Position numbers and translations under genes: made by a program. Positions 27,473 to 34,127 of a stretch of 64,000 bases of DNA are shown in pieces. The notes below the pieces were generated by a model that worked only from the letters and a program-made list of their open reading frames with translations, was not told where the DNA came from and searched no databases. The stretch is from Lachnospira eligens (GTDB taxonomy: Bacteria; Bacillota; Clostridia; Lachnospirales; Lachnospiraceae). Each line of letters begins with the position of its first letter. The stretch's first letter is position 1. The stretch lies in assembly GCF_009680455.1 (NCBI RefSeq), contig NZ_WKRD01000001.1, forward strand, positions 331,752 through 395,751. Direction: 5' to 3'.

Positions 27473-28415
27473 CTAACACACTTATTCTTTTTTCCAACAA
27501 CTCTACAAATTCATTCTTTAAATGTTCCGGCAACAATGACTCCATACACATATTAATAAATTTGTCTTTCTTCTTAACAATACTTTCAATCATTTTTTCA
27601 GCCGATACTTTGGAAATTCCACATTTCTCAGCATATATCAGAAAATCTTTTCTTCTTATGTTCTGCTTTTTTCCATTCATTGTAAGTGCAAATTGTTCTT
27701 TATCTTCCGGCATTATCAGATTAACCGGAAGCAGGTCATATGCTGGAGAAAGAATATATTCTCCACTTCCTTCTTCGGTCTCTATAAGAGAAAAATTCTT
27801 CAAATGCATATCAGAATTACCAACTACATATGAAAAAACTATTCTAAGATATAACTCCGTCATATCCAGACCTTGTCTGCTTGAATACTTGTCTACTATT
27901 TTAGCACATCTCTCATATGAGCCTTTATATTTATCCTGCGTAAGTCTTAAATCCAACTGACAAAAATCTTCCATAGCTATCAATTGAACATTATCTTTAC
28001 TTATCTTACGGTCAATTCTTTTTGTAATATACGCATAACTACCATTGTTCTGAATTAACGCATGTGGCACAGTTACTATCCCCACAATATCTGCCATACA
28101 CATAACAAGCTGCTCTGCCTCAGGTAACGCCTCAAATTCATCAACCTGTGGTTTCAGAATGAATCCCGTTGGATAATTAACCATCGTAAGTCTTGCTTTC
28201 GTCTTTTCAGAGAACAAATGTAACGATAATTTTTTCTGAACGCCAGTAACTGTATATCCTTTTGTTGTAGCTTCTAAAGCTATTTTTTCTATTATACTTT
28301 TATTTATATCGATTTCCGGAATCTCATTTGTTCCAAAAAATTTTTTAATACATTTTTTATGCCAGCCGTCTATTCCGCCATTATTTAATGTTTTTCCGCA
28401 ACATAAACAATTCAT
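27465..28415 (-). CDS. HipA/HipT-like serine/threonine kinase (toxin of a HipBST-like module)
   Basis: A 316-residue HipA-fold kinase lacking the usual N-terminal subdomain, which is encoded by the separate gene just upstream. A Cys/His motif opens the protein (C3xxC6, H19xxC22). The glycine-rich loop TVTGVQKKLSL, the catalytic loop NSDMHLKNFSL and the metal-binding SPAYDLLP are intact, so it should be an active kinase. Known relatives phosphorylate aminoacyl-tRNA synthetases (HipA: GltX; HipT: TrpS); the target here is unknown. The start at 28415 overlaps the upstream stop (ATGA). Third gene of the operon. Confidence 0.85.
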   Translation of the reverse strand: MNCLCCGKTLNNGGIDGWHKKCIKKFFGTNEIPEIDINKSIIEKIALEATTKGYTVTGVQKKLSLHLFSEKTKARLTMVNYPTGFILKPQVDEFEALPEAEQLVMCMADIVGIVTVPHALIQNNGSYAYITKRIDRKISKDNVQLIAMEDFCQLDLRLTQDKYKGSYERCAKIVDKYSSRQGLDMTELYLRIVFSYVVGNSDMHLKNFSLIETEEGSGEYILSPAYDLLPVNLIMPEDKEQFALTMNGKKQNIRRKDFLIYAEKCGISKVSAEKMIESIVKKKDKFINMCMESLLPEHLKNEFVELLEKRISVLEK

Positions 28416-28741
28416 TCCTTCACCTCTTTTATGCTGACATTTCCTATACAATCCTTACAAGAAACAATAAGCAGACCAAATCTATCCTGTATATTTATTT
28501 TCCAATTTCTACTCACAACCTGAAGCATCCACCCCTCTGGAATAAGTCCATCAAAAAAAGGAAATAATGTTTTCGAAGTATATGTCTGTTTGTAAAGCGG
28601 CATTGTAAGCGATACCGCACTAGCACCATAAGATTCAATATAATCACTGTCATAACTAAACAAATATCCATCATCTGTTTCACATAATTCCCCTGCATAT
28701 ACATTTCTAACATACACATAGGCAGTCCTTAAAATCTCCAT
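28412..28741 (-). CDS. HipS-like protein (free-standing HipA N-terminal subdomain)
   Basis: A 109-residue protein matching the N-terminal subdomain of HipA (AYVYVRNVYAGELCETDDGY, FFDGLIPEGWMLQVVSRNWK, GLLIVSCKDCIGNVSI). In three-gene HipBST systems this piece is a separate protein, HipS, that acts as antitoxin toward HipT. Both ends overlap neighbours: TAATG with the upstream HTH gene and ATGA with the kinase gene, so the three are translated together. Confidence 0.82.
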   Translation of the reverse strand: MEILRTAYVYVRNVYAGELCETDDGYLFSYDSDYIESYGASAVSLTMPLYKQTYTSKTLFPFFDGLIPEGWMLQVVSRNWKINIQDRFGLLIVSCKDCIGNVSIKEVKE

Positions 28742-28941
28742 TATTTTTCCTTTCTTCCTGGTACTGCTTCCATTCCAAACATTGATAATGCAACATTAAC
28801 TTTATCCATTCTTACTGTTTCTTTTCCCTGCTCCAATTCCCGGACAAATCTTAATCCCAATCCTGAACGAATCGCAAATTCTTCCTGAGTAAGACCATTT
28901 GCTTTTCTATTTTGTTTTATAAACTCAGCAATTTTGTTCAT
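28741..28941 (-). CDS. HipB-like XRE-family DNA-binding protein
   Basis: A 66-residue Cro/CI helix-turn-helix protein (RKANGLTQEEFAIRSGLGLRFVREL) ending in a short basic tail. First gene of the module. Like HipB it should bind the operators upstream and repress the operon; three matching palindromes lie at 28978-29076. GAGGG (in the CTC-rich plus strand just after the start codon) lies upstream of the ATG. Confidence 0.85.
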   Translation of the reverse strand: MNKIAEFIKQNRKANGLTQEEFAIRSGLGLRFVRELEQGKETVRMDKVNVALSMFGMEAVPGRKEK

Positions 28942-28973
28942 TATTATTCCCTCTTCTTGTCTGTATATACATT

Positions 28974-29002
28974 TTATTACACCTTTTCGGGTATAATGTC
29001 AA
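28974..29002 (-). promoter_or_regulatory. Promoter of the hipBST-like operon
   Basis: On the minus strand TTGACA (29002-28997) and TAATAA (28979-28974) are separated by exactly 17 bases. The first operator palindrome sits in the spacer, a layout expected for autorepression by the HipB-like protein. Confidence 0.65.
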
Positions 29003-29076
29003 TATTTTTTAAGCAAAAAGCACCCGATAGGGTATATTTCATCAACAAAATTGTATATTACACCCTAAAGGGTATA
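28978..29076. promoter_or_regulatory. Three phased operator palindromes of the hip-like operon
   Basis: Related sites ACACCTTTTCGGGTAT (from 28979), GCACCCGATAGGGTAT (from 29020) and ACACCCTAAAGGGTAT (from 29060) share the pattern CACC(C/T)-N4-GGGTAT. Their starts are 41 and 40 bases apart, about four helical turns. The first overlaps the promoter spacer. Confidence 0.65.
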
Positions 29077-29077
29077 A

Positions 29078-29111
29078 AAATAGCAGAGACTTAAATTTCA
29101 AGTCCCTGCCT
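29078..29111 (-). terminator. Terminator after cysK
   Basis: On the minus strand GCAGGGACTT and AAGTCTCTGC pair (with one G.U) around GAAATTT and are followed by TATTTTTAT. Its T-rich tail runs into the last hip operator. Confidence 0.75.
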
Positions 29112-29124
29112 TTTTTCTAATATA

Positions 29125-30063
29125 TTACTGTTCATTAAAAAGTGCTGTTGAAAGATATCTGTCACCTGAATCTGGAAGAAGTGCAACAATTGTCTTTCCT
29201 GCATTCTCTGGGCGGGCTGCAAGTATCTGTGCTGCCTTAAGTGCTGCACCTGAAGAGATACCAACAAGTATACCCTCGCTCTTTGCAAAGCTTCTACCCT
29301 CTACGAATGCATCTTCATTCTCGATTGCGATAACTTCATCATATATCTTAGTATTAAGTGTATCTGGAACAAATCCTGCACCAATACCCTGAATCTTATG
29401 TGGTCCTGCCTCTCCCTTTGAAAGAACCGGGCTTGTAGCTGGCTCTACAGCAACAATCTTTACATCCGGGTTCTGTGACTTAAGGTATTCACCAACACCT
29501 GTAACAGTTCCGCCTGTACCCACACCTGCAACAAATATATCAACCTTTCCTTCTGTCTGCTCCCAGATTTCAGGACCTGTTGTAGCCTTATGAACTGCTG
29601 GGTTAGCTGGATTTACGAACTGGCCTAAGATTACTGAACCAGGATTCTGCTCCTTTAATTCCTCAGCCCTAGCGATAGCACCCTTCATACCCTTCGCGCC
29701 TTCTGTAAGAACAATCTCTGCACCATAAGCCTTAAGAAGATTTCTTCTCTCAACTGACATTGTATCTGGAAGAGTAAGAACTGCTCTGTATCCCTTAGCA
29801 ACTGCAACTGCAGCAAGGCCAATACCTGTATTACCTGATGTAGGCTCTATAATCATTGCTCCTGGCTTAAGCTCACCCTTCTTCTCAGCGTCCTCAATCA
29901 TAGCAAGGGCAACCCTGTCCTTAACTGAACCGGCTGGGTTAAGATACTCAAGCTTTGTAAGAAGTGTAACTCCTTCAATTCCTGCATTCTTAGCGTAACG
30001 GCTTGCGTTAAGAAGAGGTGTGTTTCCAATAAGTTCCAATGCACTGTTAATTACTTTACTCAT
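29125..30063 (-). CDS. cysK: Cysteine synthase A (O-acetylserine sulfhydrylase)
   Basis: A 312-residue PLP enzyme making cysteine from O-acetylserine and sulfide. The PLP lysine is in [23 protein letters not shown] is the substrate-binding loop, [13 protein letters not shown] binds the PLP phosphate, and VGISSGAAL is near the C-terminus. The start at 30063 has AAGGAGG six bases upstream. Its leader contains a hairpin cassette flanked by two copies of the ribosome-site sequence (see 30070-30132). Transcribed alone. Confidence 0.95.
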   Translation of the reverse strand: MSKVINSALELIGNTPLLNASRYAKNAGIEGVTLLTKLEYLNPAGSVKDRVALAMIEDAEKKGELKPGAMIIEPTSGNTGIGLAAVAVAKGYRAVLTLPDTMSVERRNLLKAYGAEIVLTEGAKGMKGAIARAEELKEQNPGSVILGQFVNPANPAVHKATTGPEIWEQTEGKVDIFVAGVGTGGTVTGVGEYLKSQNPDVKIVAVEPATSPVLSKGEAGPHKIQGIGAGFVPDTLNTKIYDEVIAIENEDAFVEGRSFAKSEGILVGISSGAALKAAQILAARPENAGKTIVALLPDSGDRYLSTALFNEQ

Positions 30064-30069
30064 ACTAAT

Positions 30070-30132
30070 CCTCCTTGTTTTGCGAAGCAAAATCCGAGTC
30101 CTTTGACGAGGAGAGGATTTTAGCCTCCTTGT
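30070..30132 (-). repeat. Hairpin cassette flanked by 9-bp direct repeats in the cysK leader
   Basis: CCTCCTTGT occurs at 30070-30078 and 30124-30132 (ACAAGGAGG on the coding strand). Between them are 45 bases with two hairpins: the TTTTGC-GAA-GCAAAA stem near 30077-30092 and an AAATCC/GGATTT stem closing an inner CCT/AGG pair at about 30090-30120. The copy next to the gene is its ribosome site, so the second looks like a target-site duplication. Confidence 0.6.
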
Positions 30133-30220
30133 ATTGAATGCATTTGCAAATATGCTTTTGCGTTCCTATTAACCTACTAACTTGATGTGTAAATGTGTTG
30201 TTGAATATAAAATACCACTA

Positions 30221-31021
30221 TCAGCCTTCAATGTCAACACCATTTTCATGACGAGTTTTAACCATTGCATCATGTGTAATATCTTTAATAACTTCACTGG
30301 CAATTATAAGTCCTACAACAGATGGTACAAATGCGGTTGAACCCGGAATATCGCGTCTTTCTGTACATTTGTGGGCTGCTCCCGGAGGACATATACAGTT
30401 AGTACGACAGCTGATTCCCATATCCTCAATAGGACGAACGGGCTTTTCCTTAGAGTATACGACCTTAAGGTGCTTAACATTCCTCTTCTTTAATTCTCTT
30501 CTCATAACTTTGGCAAGCGGGCATACCGATGTCTTATATATATCAGCAACCTCAAATTCCGCCGGATTAAGCTTATTACCAGCACCCATACTGCTTATAA
30601 TCGGGGTTCCTGCTTCCTGACACGCCATTACAAGTGCAATCTTAGCCGTTACAGTATCAACTGCGTCAACTACATAATCATATTTTGAAAAATCAAACTG
30701 ATTCTTAGTCTCTGGAAGGAAGAAACATTTGTGTACTGTAACCTCACAATTTGGATTAATATCATGGATTCTCTCTTTGCACACATCTGTCTTATACTGT
30801 CCTATTGTTTTTCTTGTTGCAATAATCTGCCTGTTAAGATTGGTAAGACACACCTTATCATCATCTATCACATCAATCGCACCTACACCGCTTCTTACAA
30901 GTGCCTCCACTGTATATCCACCAACGCCGCCTACACCAAATACTGCGACACGGGAATTTTCCAATATATCCATAGCTTCTTTACCAAACAGAAGCTCTGT
31001 TCTTGAAAACTGATTTAACAT
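30221..31021 (-). CDS. tcdA: tRNA threonylcarbamoyladenosine dehydratase
   Basis: A 266-residue ThiF/MoeB/HesA-superfamily (E1-like) enzyme that cyclises t6A37 to ct6A in tRNAs using ATP. The nucleotide-binding GVGGVGGYTVEALVRSGVG and the DDDKVCLTNLNRQI segment are typical, and the C-terminal Cys region (CRTNCICPPGAAHKCTER) and length distinguish it from ThiF/MoeB proteins with rhodanese or zinc domains. Stand-alone transcription is likely. Confidence 0.9.
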   Translation of the reverse strand: MLNQFSRTELLFGKEAMDILENSRVAVFGVGGVGGYTVEALVRSGVGAIDVIDDDKVCLTNLNRQIIATRKTIGQYKTDVCKERIHDINPNCEVTVHKCFFLPETKNQFDFSKYDYVVDAVDTVTAKIALVMACQEAGTPIISSMGAGNKLNPAEFEVADIYKTSVCPLAKVMRRELKKRNVKHLKVVYSKEKPVRPIEDMGISCRTNCICPPGAAHKCTERRDIPGSTAFVPSVVGLIIASEVIKDITHDAMVKTRHENGVDIEG

Positions 31022-31110
31022 AGTTTGTCCTTTCTTTGCTTTTTGTATCTAAATTTTAATTCCTACTTATATGGTATGTCAATAATATTACTATCAATTT
31101 ATCTTATAAC

Positions 31111-31151
31111 AAAACCCCTAATAATTACATTTTCATGTAATCATCAGGGGC
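31111..31151 (-). terminator. Terminator after the MazF-like gene
   Basis: On the minus strand CCCCTGATGATTACA pairs with TGTAATTATTAGGGG (G.U pairs allowed) around TGAAAA, followed by TTTTG. Confidence 0.75.
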
Positions 31152-31167
31152 CTTTAGTTTTATAATC

Positions 31168-31899
31168 TTAGCAACACCTTTTCTTTACAAAAGCTATTAC
31201 ATCATCATTTTTTGACATAATATCAAAATCTTCCTCCATCTCTCCGATTGACAACCATTTAAATACTTTATCTCCAATTTCAAATTCATCCTTATCCATA
31301 TATTCTGGCAACTCATCTAATCTAATCATATATAACTTATGATTATAAATCTTATATACTCCATCACTTACAGAATATTTGCAATGCTTTGCTTGAGCTA
31401 TATATTTGGTAGATAATTGTATTTTTAGTAAATTACTTATACTCAAATCAATATTTTCTTTATTATTATTCTGTGTACTTCTAAAATAAGGAAACAGCCA
31501 GCACTTCCATCTATTATCATATATTTGCAAAAATCTATTATTATTTTTTATTGCAGCTAAAGAAAATTCATGAAAAGTCTCTGTTGTTATCTCAGCTACT
31601 AATTGTAGAATTTTAAGTAAATCTCTTTCTGTTAATTTTCCTATTTTACGGTCAAGATTCCACTCACTTATACTTATTATTCTATCAATTCTTGCCCATG
31701 AAACTTTACTAAGTCCTGTCTGCTCCCAATCAGTTATCTCTATACTATAAGGAGTTTCCTTATCTTTACTTGTAACATACATAGCCAAAATAGCGATTTC
31801 ATCATCATTAATTACAATTGCCGGGCGATGTTTCACAATATTACTATTTTCAAAAGGAAAATGCGTCCACCATACATCACCTATGTTATACTTTCCCAT
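31168..31899 (-). CDS. PemK/MazF-type toxin fused to a NUDIX-like C-terminal domain
   Basis: A 243-residue protein. Residues ~1-110 form a MazF/PemK endoribonuclease-like domain (IGDVWWTHFPF, KHRPAIVIND, WARIDRIISI). Residues ~120-243 form a second domain whose order of strands (RFLQIYDNRWKCWLFPYF, YNHKLYMIRL, KVFKWLSIGEM) resembles a NUDIX fold, but without the acidic NUDIX box. Free MazF toxins are about 110-120 residues, so the extension is unusual. The start at 31899 has GAGGAG seven bases upstream and lies inside a short upstream gene (31886-32059), in the position of an antitoxin. Confidence 0.72.
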   Translation of the reverse strand: MGKYNIGDVWWTHFPFENSNIVKHRPAIVINDDEIAILAMYVTSKDKETPYSIEITDWEQTGLSKVSWARIDRIISISEWNLDRKIGKLTERDLLKILQLVAEITTETFHEFSLAAIKNNNRFLQIYDNRWKCWLFPYFRSTQNNNKENIDLSISNLLKIQLSTKYIAQAKHCKYSVSDGVYKIYNHKLYMIRLDELPEYMDKDEFEIGDKVFKWLSIGEMEEDFDIMSKNDDVIAFVKKRCC

Positions 31900-32059
31900 T
31901 ATTCTTCTCCTCTTGCTGATAAACAGCCTCCCACTCATCTTCTTTCATCCACTCATCTTCTAATGTAAGTTCTTCGGCTTTAATTGCATTTGAATATATA
32001 TTATTATAATTGGCATTCATGAAATCCTTAAAATCCTGTATTGTTCTAATTGCTTCCAT
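31886..32059 (-). CDS. Small acidic protein, putative antitoxin to the MazF-like protein
   Basis: A 57-residue ORF (MEAIRTIQDFKDFMNANYNN at the N-terminus; ELTLEDEWMKEDEWEAVYQQ near the end). AGAGGTG stands four bases before the ATG. It overlaps the MazF-like start by 14 bases, the usual toxin-antitoxin arrangement. It has no recognisable DNA-binding domain, is strongly acidic in its second half, and does not resemble MazE by eye. Antitoxin function is inferred from position, size and charge only. Confidence 0.6.
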   Translation of the reverse strand: MEAIRTIQDFKDFMNANYNNIYSNAIKAEELTLEDEWMKEDEWEAVYQQEEKNNGKV

Positions 32060-32239
32060 ATTACACCTCTTAAAATTTATAAATTATATTATATATCTTA
32101 CACTATATCAACAACGGTTTCAACTTTTATTTTATTCATATTCAAATATTATTATTTATAGTAAAAATTTCAATAATTATTAATTTTATATAAAACGCTT
32201 GCATTATCAAACCATTTGTTATATTATCATGTCAACAAG

Positions 32240-32260
32240 ATGTAGTTTTTAATACTACAT
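32240..32260 (+). repeat. Short palindrome in the trhA leader
   Basis: ATGTAGT (32240-32246) and ACTACAT (32254-32260) form a 7-bp stem about 25 bases before the trhA start, with CATGTCA repeated on either side. It could be an operator or a leader hairpin. Confidence 0.35.
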
Positions 32261-32285
32261 GTCATTATAGGAGGAGGGATTTATT

Positions 32286-33002
32286 ATGACAACTTTTGCA
32301 CCAGCACTTCATTTACAGAATGATAATATACACACTAAGATAAAGGCACAGATGATTATTAAAGACCCTGGCAGTTCGATAACACATTTTATCGGCATGC
32401 TCTGTGCAATTGCAGGATTATTCCCACTTATTCTTAAAGCAGCCTCTTATGGAACAACCGTTTCTATTGTTTCAATGACTGTATTTATGGTAAGTATGAT
32501 TCTTCTATATGCAGCAAGCACAACTTATCACACATTTGATATATCAAGTAATGTCAATATTGTGCTGAAAAGGCTTGATCACTGCATGATTCCTGTTCTT
32601 ATCGCAGGCTCATACACTCCAGTCTGCCTAATTGTACTTCATAATATATATGGCTATGTTATGTTTGGAATTGTGTGGGGAATCGCCATTCTTGCTATCG
32701 CATTCAAGCTTCTCTGGGTAACTTGTCCTAAGTGGATATCTTCAGTTCTCTACATTGTAATGGGCTGGACATGTATTATGGCTCTTCCTCAGATATATTC
32801 AGCACTTGCCGGAGCCGCATTCTTCTGGCTTCTCGCCGGCGGAATCTTCTACACTGTTGGCGGCGTAATATATGCAATTAAGATGCCTGCATTTAACGCA
32901 AAGCACCCTAACTTCGGAACACATGAAATCTTTCATGTATTTGTTATGGCTGGAAGCCTCTGCCACTTCATACTGATGTATAACTTCGTTGCTATTATGT
33001 AA
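32286..33002 (+). CDS. trhA: Hemolysin III family / PAQR-type membrane protein
   Basis: A 238-residue protein with seven predicted membrane segments. The motif KDPGSSITHFIGMLCAIAG near residue 30 and conserved His residues in TTYHTFD, LDHCMIPVLIAGSYTPVCL and HEIFHVFVMAGSLCHF identify the YqfA/HlyIII (TrhA) branch of the PAQR superfamily, which probably hydrolyse a lipid amide using a bound metal. The original haemolysin label is not informative. AGGAGGAGG precedes the ATG. Single-gene transcript. Confidence 0.88.
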   Translation: MTTFAPALHLQNDNIHTKIKAQMIIKDPGSSITHFIGMLCAIAGLFPLILKAASYGTTVSIVSMTVFMVSMILLYAASTTYHTFDISSNVNIVLKRLDHCMIPVLIAGSYTPVCLIVLHNIYGYVMFGIVWGIAILAIAFKLLWVTCPKWISSVLYIVMGWTCIMALPQIYSALAGAAFFWLLAGGIFYTVGGVIYAIKMPAFNAKHPNFGTHEIFHVFVMAGSLCHFILMYNFVAIM

Positions 33003-33182
33003 TCACCACACACCTATAAAATATGTAAGCGGCGGATTCCCGCCGCCTTTATCTATATTAAGCACCTGCTTTGCCCTTTCAGGCGTTATCCCACTTATAT
33101 AATGGAGACTGCCGGCTGTTTCTCCGCACACATTGCTTGTAAAATCATAAGCAGGTGCTGATTTTACACGTATTGTCAACAA
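33003..33182 (-). other. Open stretch in frame with and directly after the LytM gene
   Basis: After the TAA of the gene at 33183-33986 the same frame stays open for 59 codons (beginning LLTIRVKSAPAYDFTSNV and ending PPLTYFIGVW) before a TGA at 33003. There is no ATG in frame and only weak ribosome-site sequence near the TTG codons at the start. It may be a remnant of a longer C-terminus, a small gene with an alternative start, or chance. Confidence 0.3.
33029..33050 (+). terminator. Probable terminator after trhA
   Basis: GCGGCGG and CCGCCGC form a GC-rich stem around ATTC, followed by a short T-rich stretch on the plus strand. Confidence 0.6.
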
Positions 33183-33986
33183 TTACTCGCCGAGGTAATC
33201 CATAGGATTCACAGGAATACCGTCCTTTGTCATTGCAAAATATATTCCTGGGCCCTCTTCTTTATAGTATGCTGTTGGCTCGGCCACGGTACCAAGAAGC
33301 TGACCGGCTGTAACTGTATCTCCAATCTTAACATTCACATCTGAAAGCATACCAGTTGTCATCTCATATCCATTACCTGCTGCAACCCTTACAGTAAGTC
33401 CTGTTTCAGTATTCTCTGCAACATCAACAACTACACCTGATACCGCTGCACATACCTTAGTTCCAACATCTGAAGCAACTACCATACCAGGACTGCATTT
33501 GTACATGCCAAGAGTCTTAAAATACACAGTAGAATCCATATTATATCCAAGCGTAACAGTTCCGCTGACAGGCCAGTATATAAGCTCTCCCTGGTCAAAT
33601 GTATACTTACTTATAGCATTTGCCATAACCTCAGCTTCAGTCATAGGCTTGACCGCCTGTTCCTCTGTCTCCGGCTCCTTTGTCTGCTCCGTAACCTCAT
33701 CCTCAGTTCCATCACCATCATCAGACATGCTTGCTCTTGCGTTGGCATTAATAATATCATCATCACCAACAGTTGGTTCTTCCACTGGAATATCCGGGTC
33801 GTCATCTGTCTTGATAGCCACATTTCCTTCTGTTTCATTCAGATTCACAAGATTGTTGTTCTTAGATTTCTTAACATTCTGTGCTACTGAAAATATCCCA
33901 AACACAAGCGCAACAATAACCGCCAGCGTAATAACCGCTGACACAACCTTAACCTTGTCGGTTCCTCGCGTTCTTACATTCGCCAT
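33183..33986 (-). CDS. Degenerate LytM/M23-domain membrane protein (SpoIIQ-like)
   Basis: A 267-residue protein with one N-terminal membrane segment (residues ~12-35), an acidic Ser/Thr-rich linker (~45-115) and a C-terminal M23/LytM fold (~130-267). The usual zinc ligands are absent: the HxxxD position reads GMVVASD and the HxH position reads GIYFAM, so it should not be an active peptidase. SpoIIQ of the engulfment channel has a similar plan. Whether this organism sporulates cannot be told from the window. AGGAGG lies eight bases before the ATG. Confidence 0.75.
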   Translation of the reverse strand: MANVRTRGTDKVKVVSAVITLAVIVALVFGIFSVAQNVKKSKNNNLVNLNETEGNVAIKTDDDPDIPVEEPTVGDDDIINANARASMSDDGDGTEDEVTEQTKEPETEEQAVKPMTEAEVMANAISKYTFDQGELIYWPVSGTVTLGYNMDSTVYFKTLGMYKCSPGMVVASDVGTKVCAAVSGVVVDVAENTETGLTVRVAAGNGYEMTTGMLSDVNVKIGDTVTAGQLLGTVAEPTAYYKEEGPGIYFAMTKDGIPVNPMDYLGE

Positions 33987-34068
33987 ACTAACATCCTCCT
34001 ATCATTTCGCAAAGCTTTGATGTTAATATGTTTTCCAGATTCGTAAAGTTTATACTGTTTTTAAATGT

Positions 34069-34096
34069 AAAAATCCCCGCACACAAAGTGCGGGGA
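34069..34096 (-). terminator. Terminator after glgP
   Basis: CCCCGCAC and GTGCGGGG form a stem around a short loop, with TTTTT following on the minus strand. It starts about 30 bases after the glgP stop. Confidence 0.88.
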
Positions 34097-34127
34097 AATA
34101 TTCAATAATCTTCTGACAAATCCGATA

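Noticed and set aside
30133..30220. Cys T-box upstream of cysK
   Set aside because: No stem I, specifier loop or UGGN sequence was visible; only the hairpin cassette and an AT-rich promoter region.
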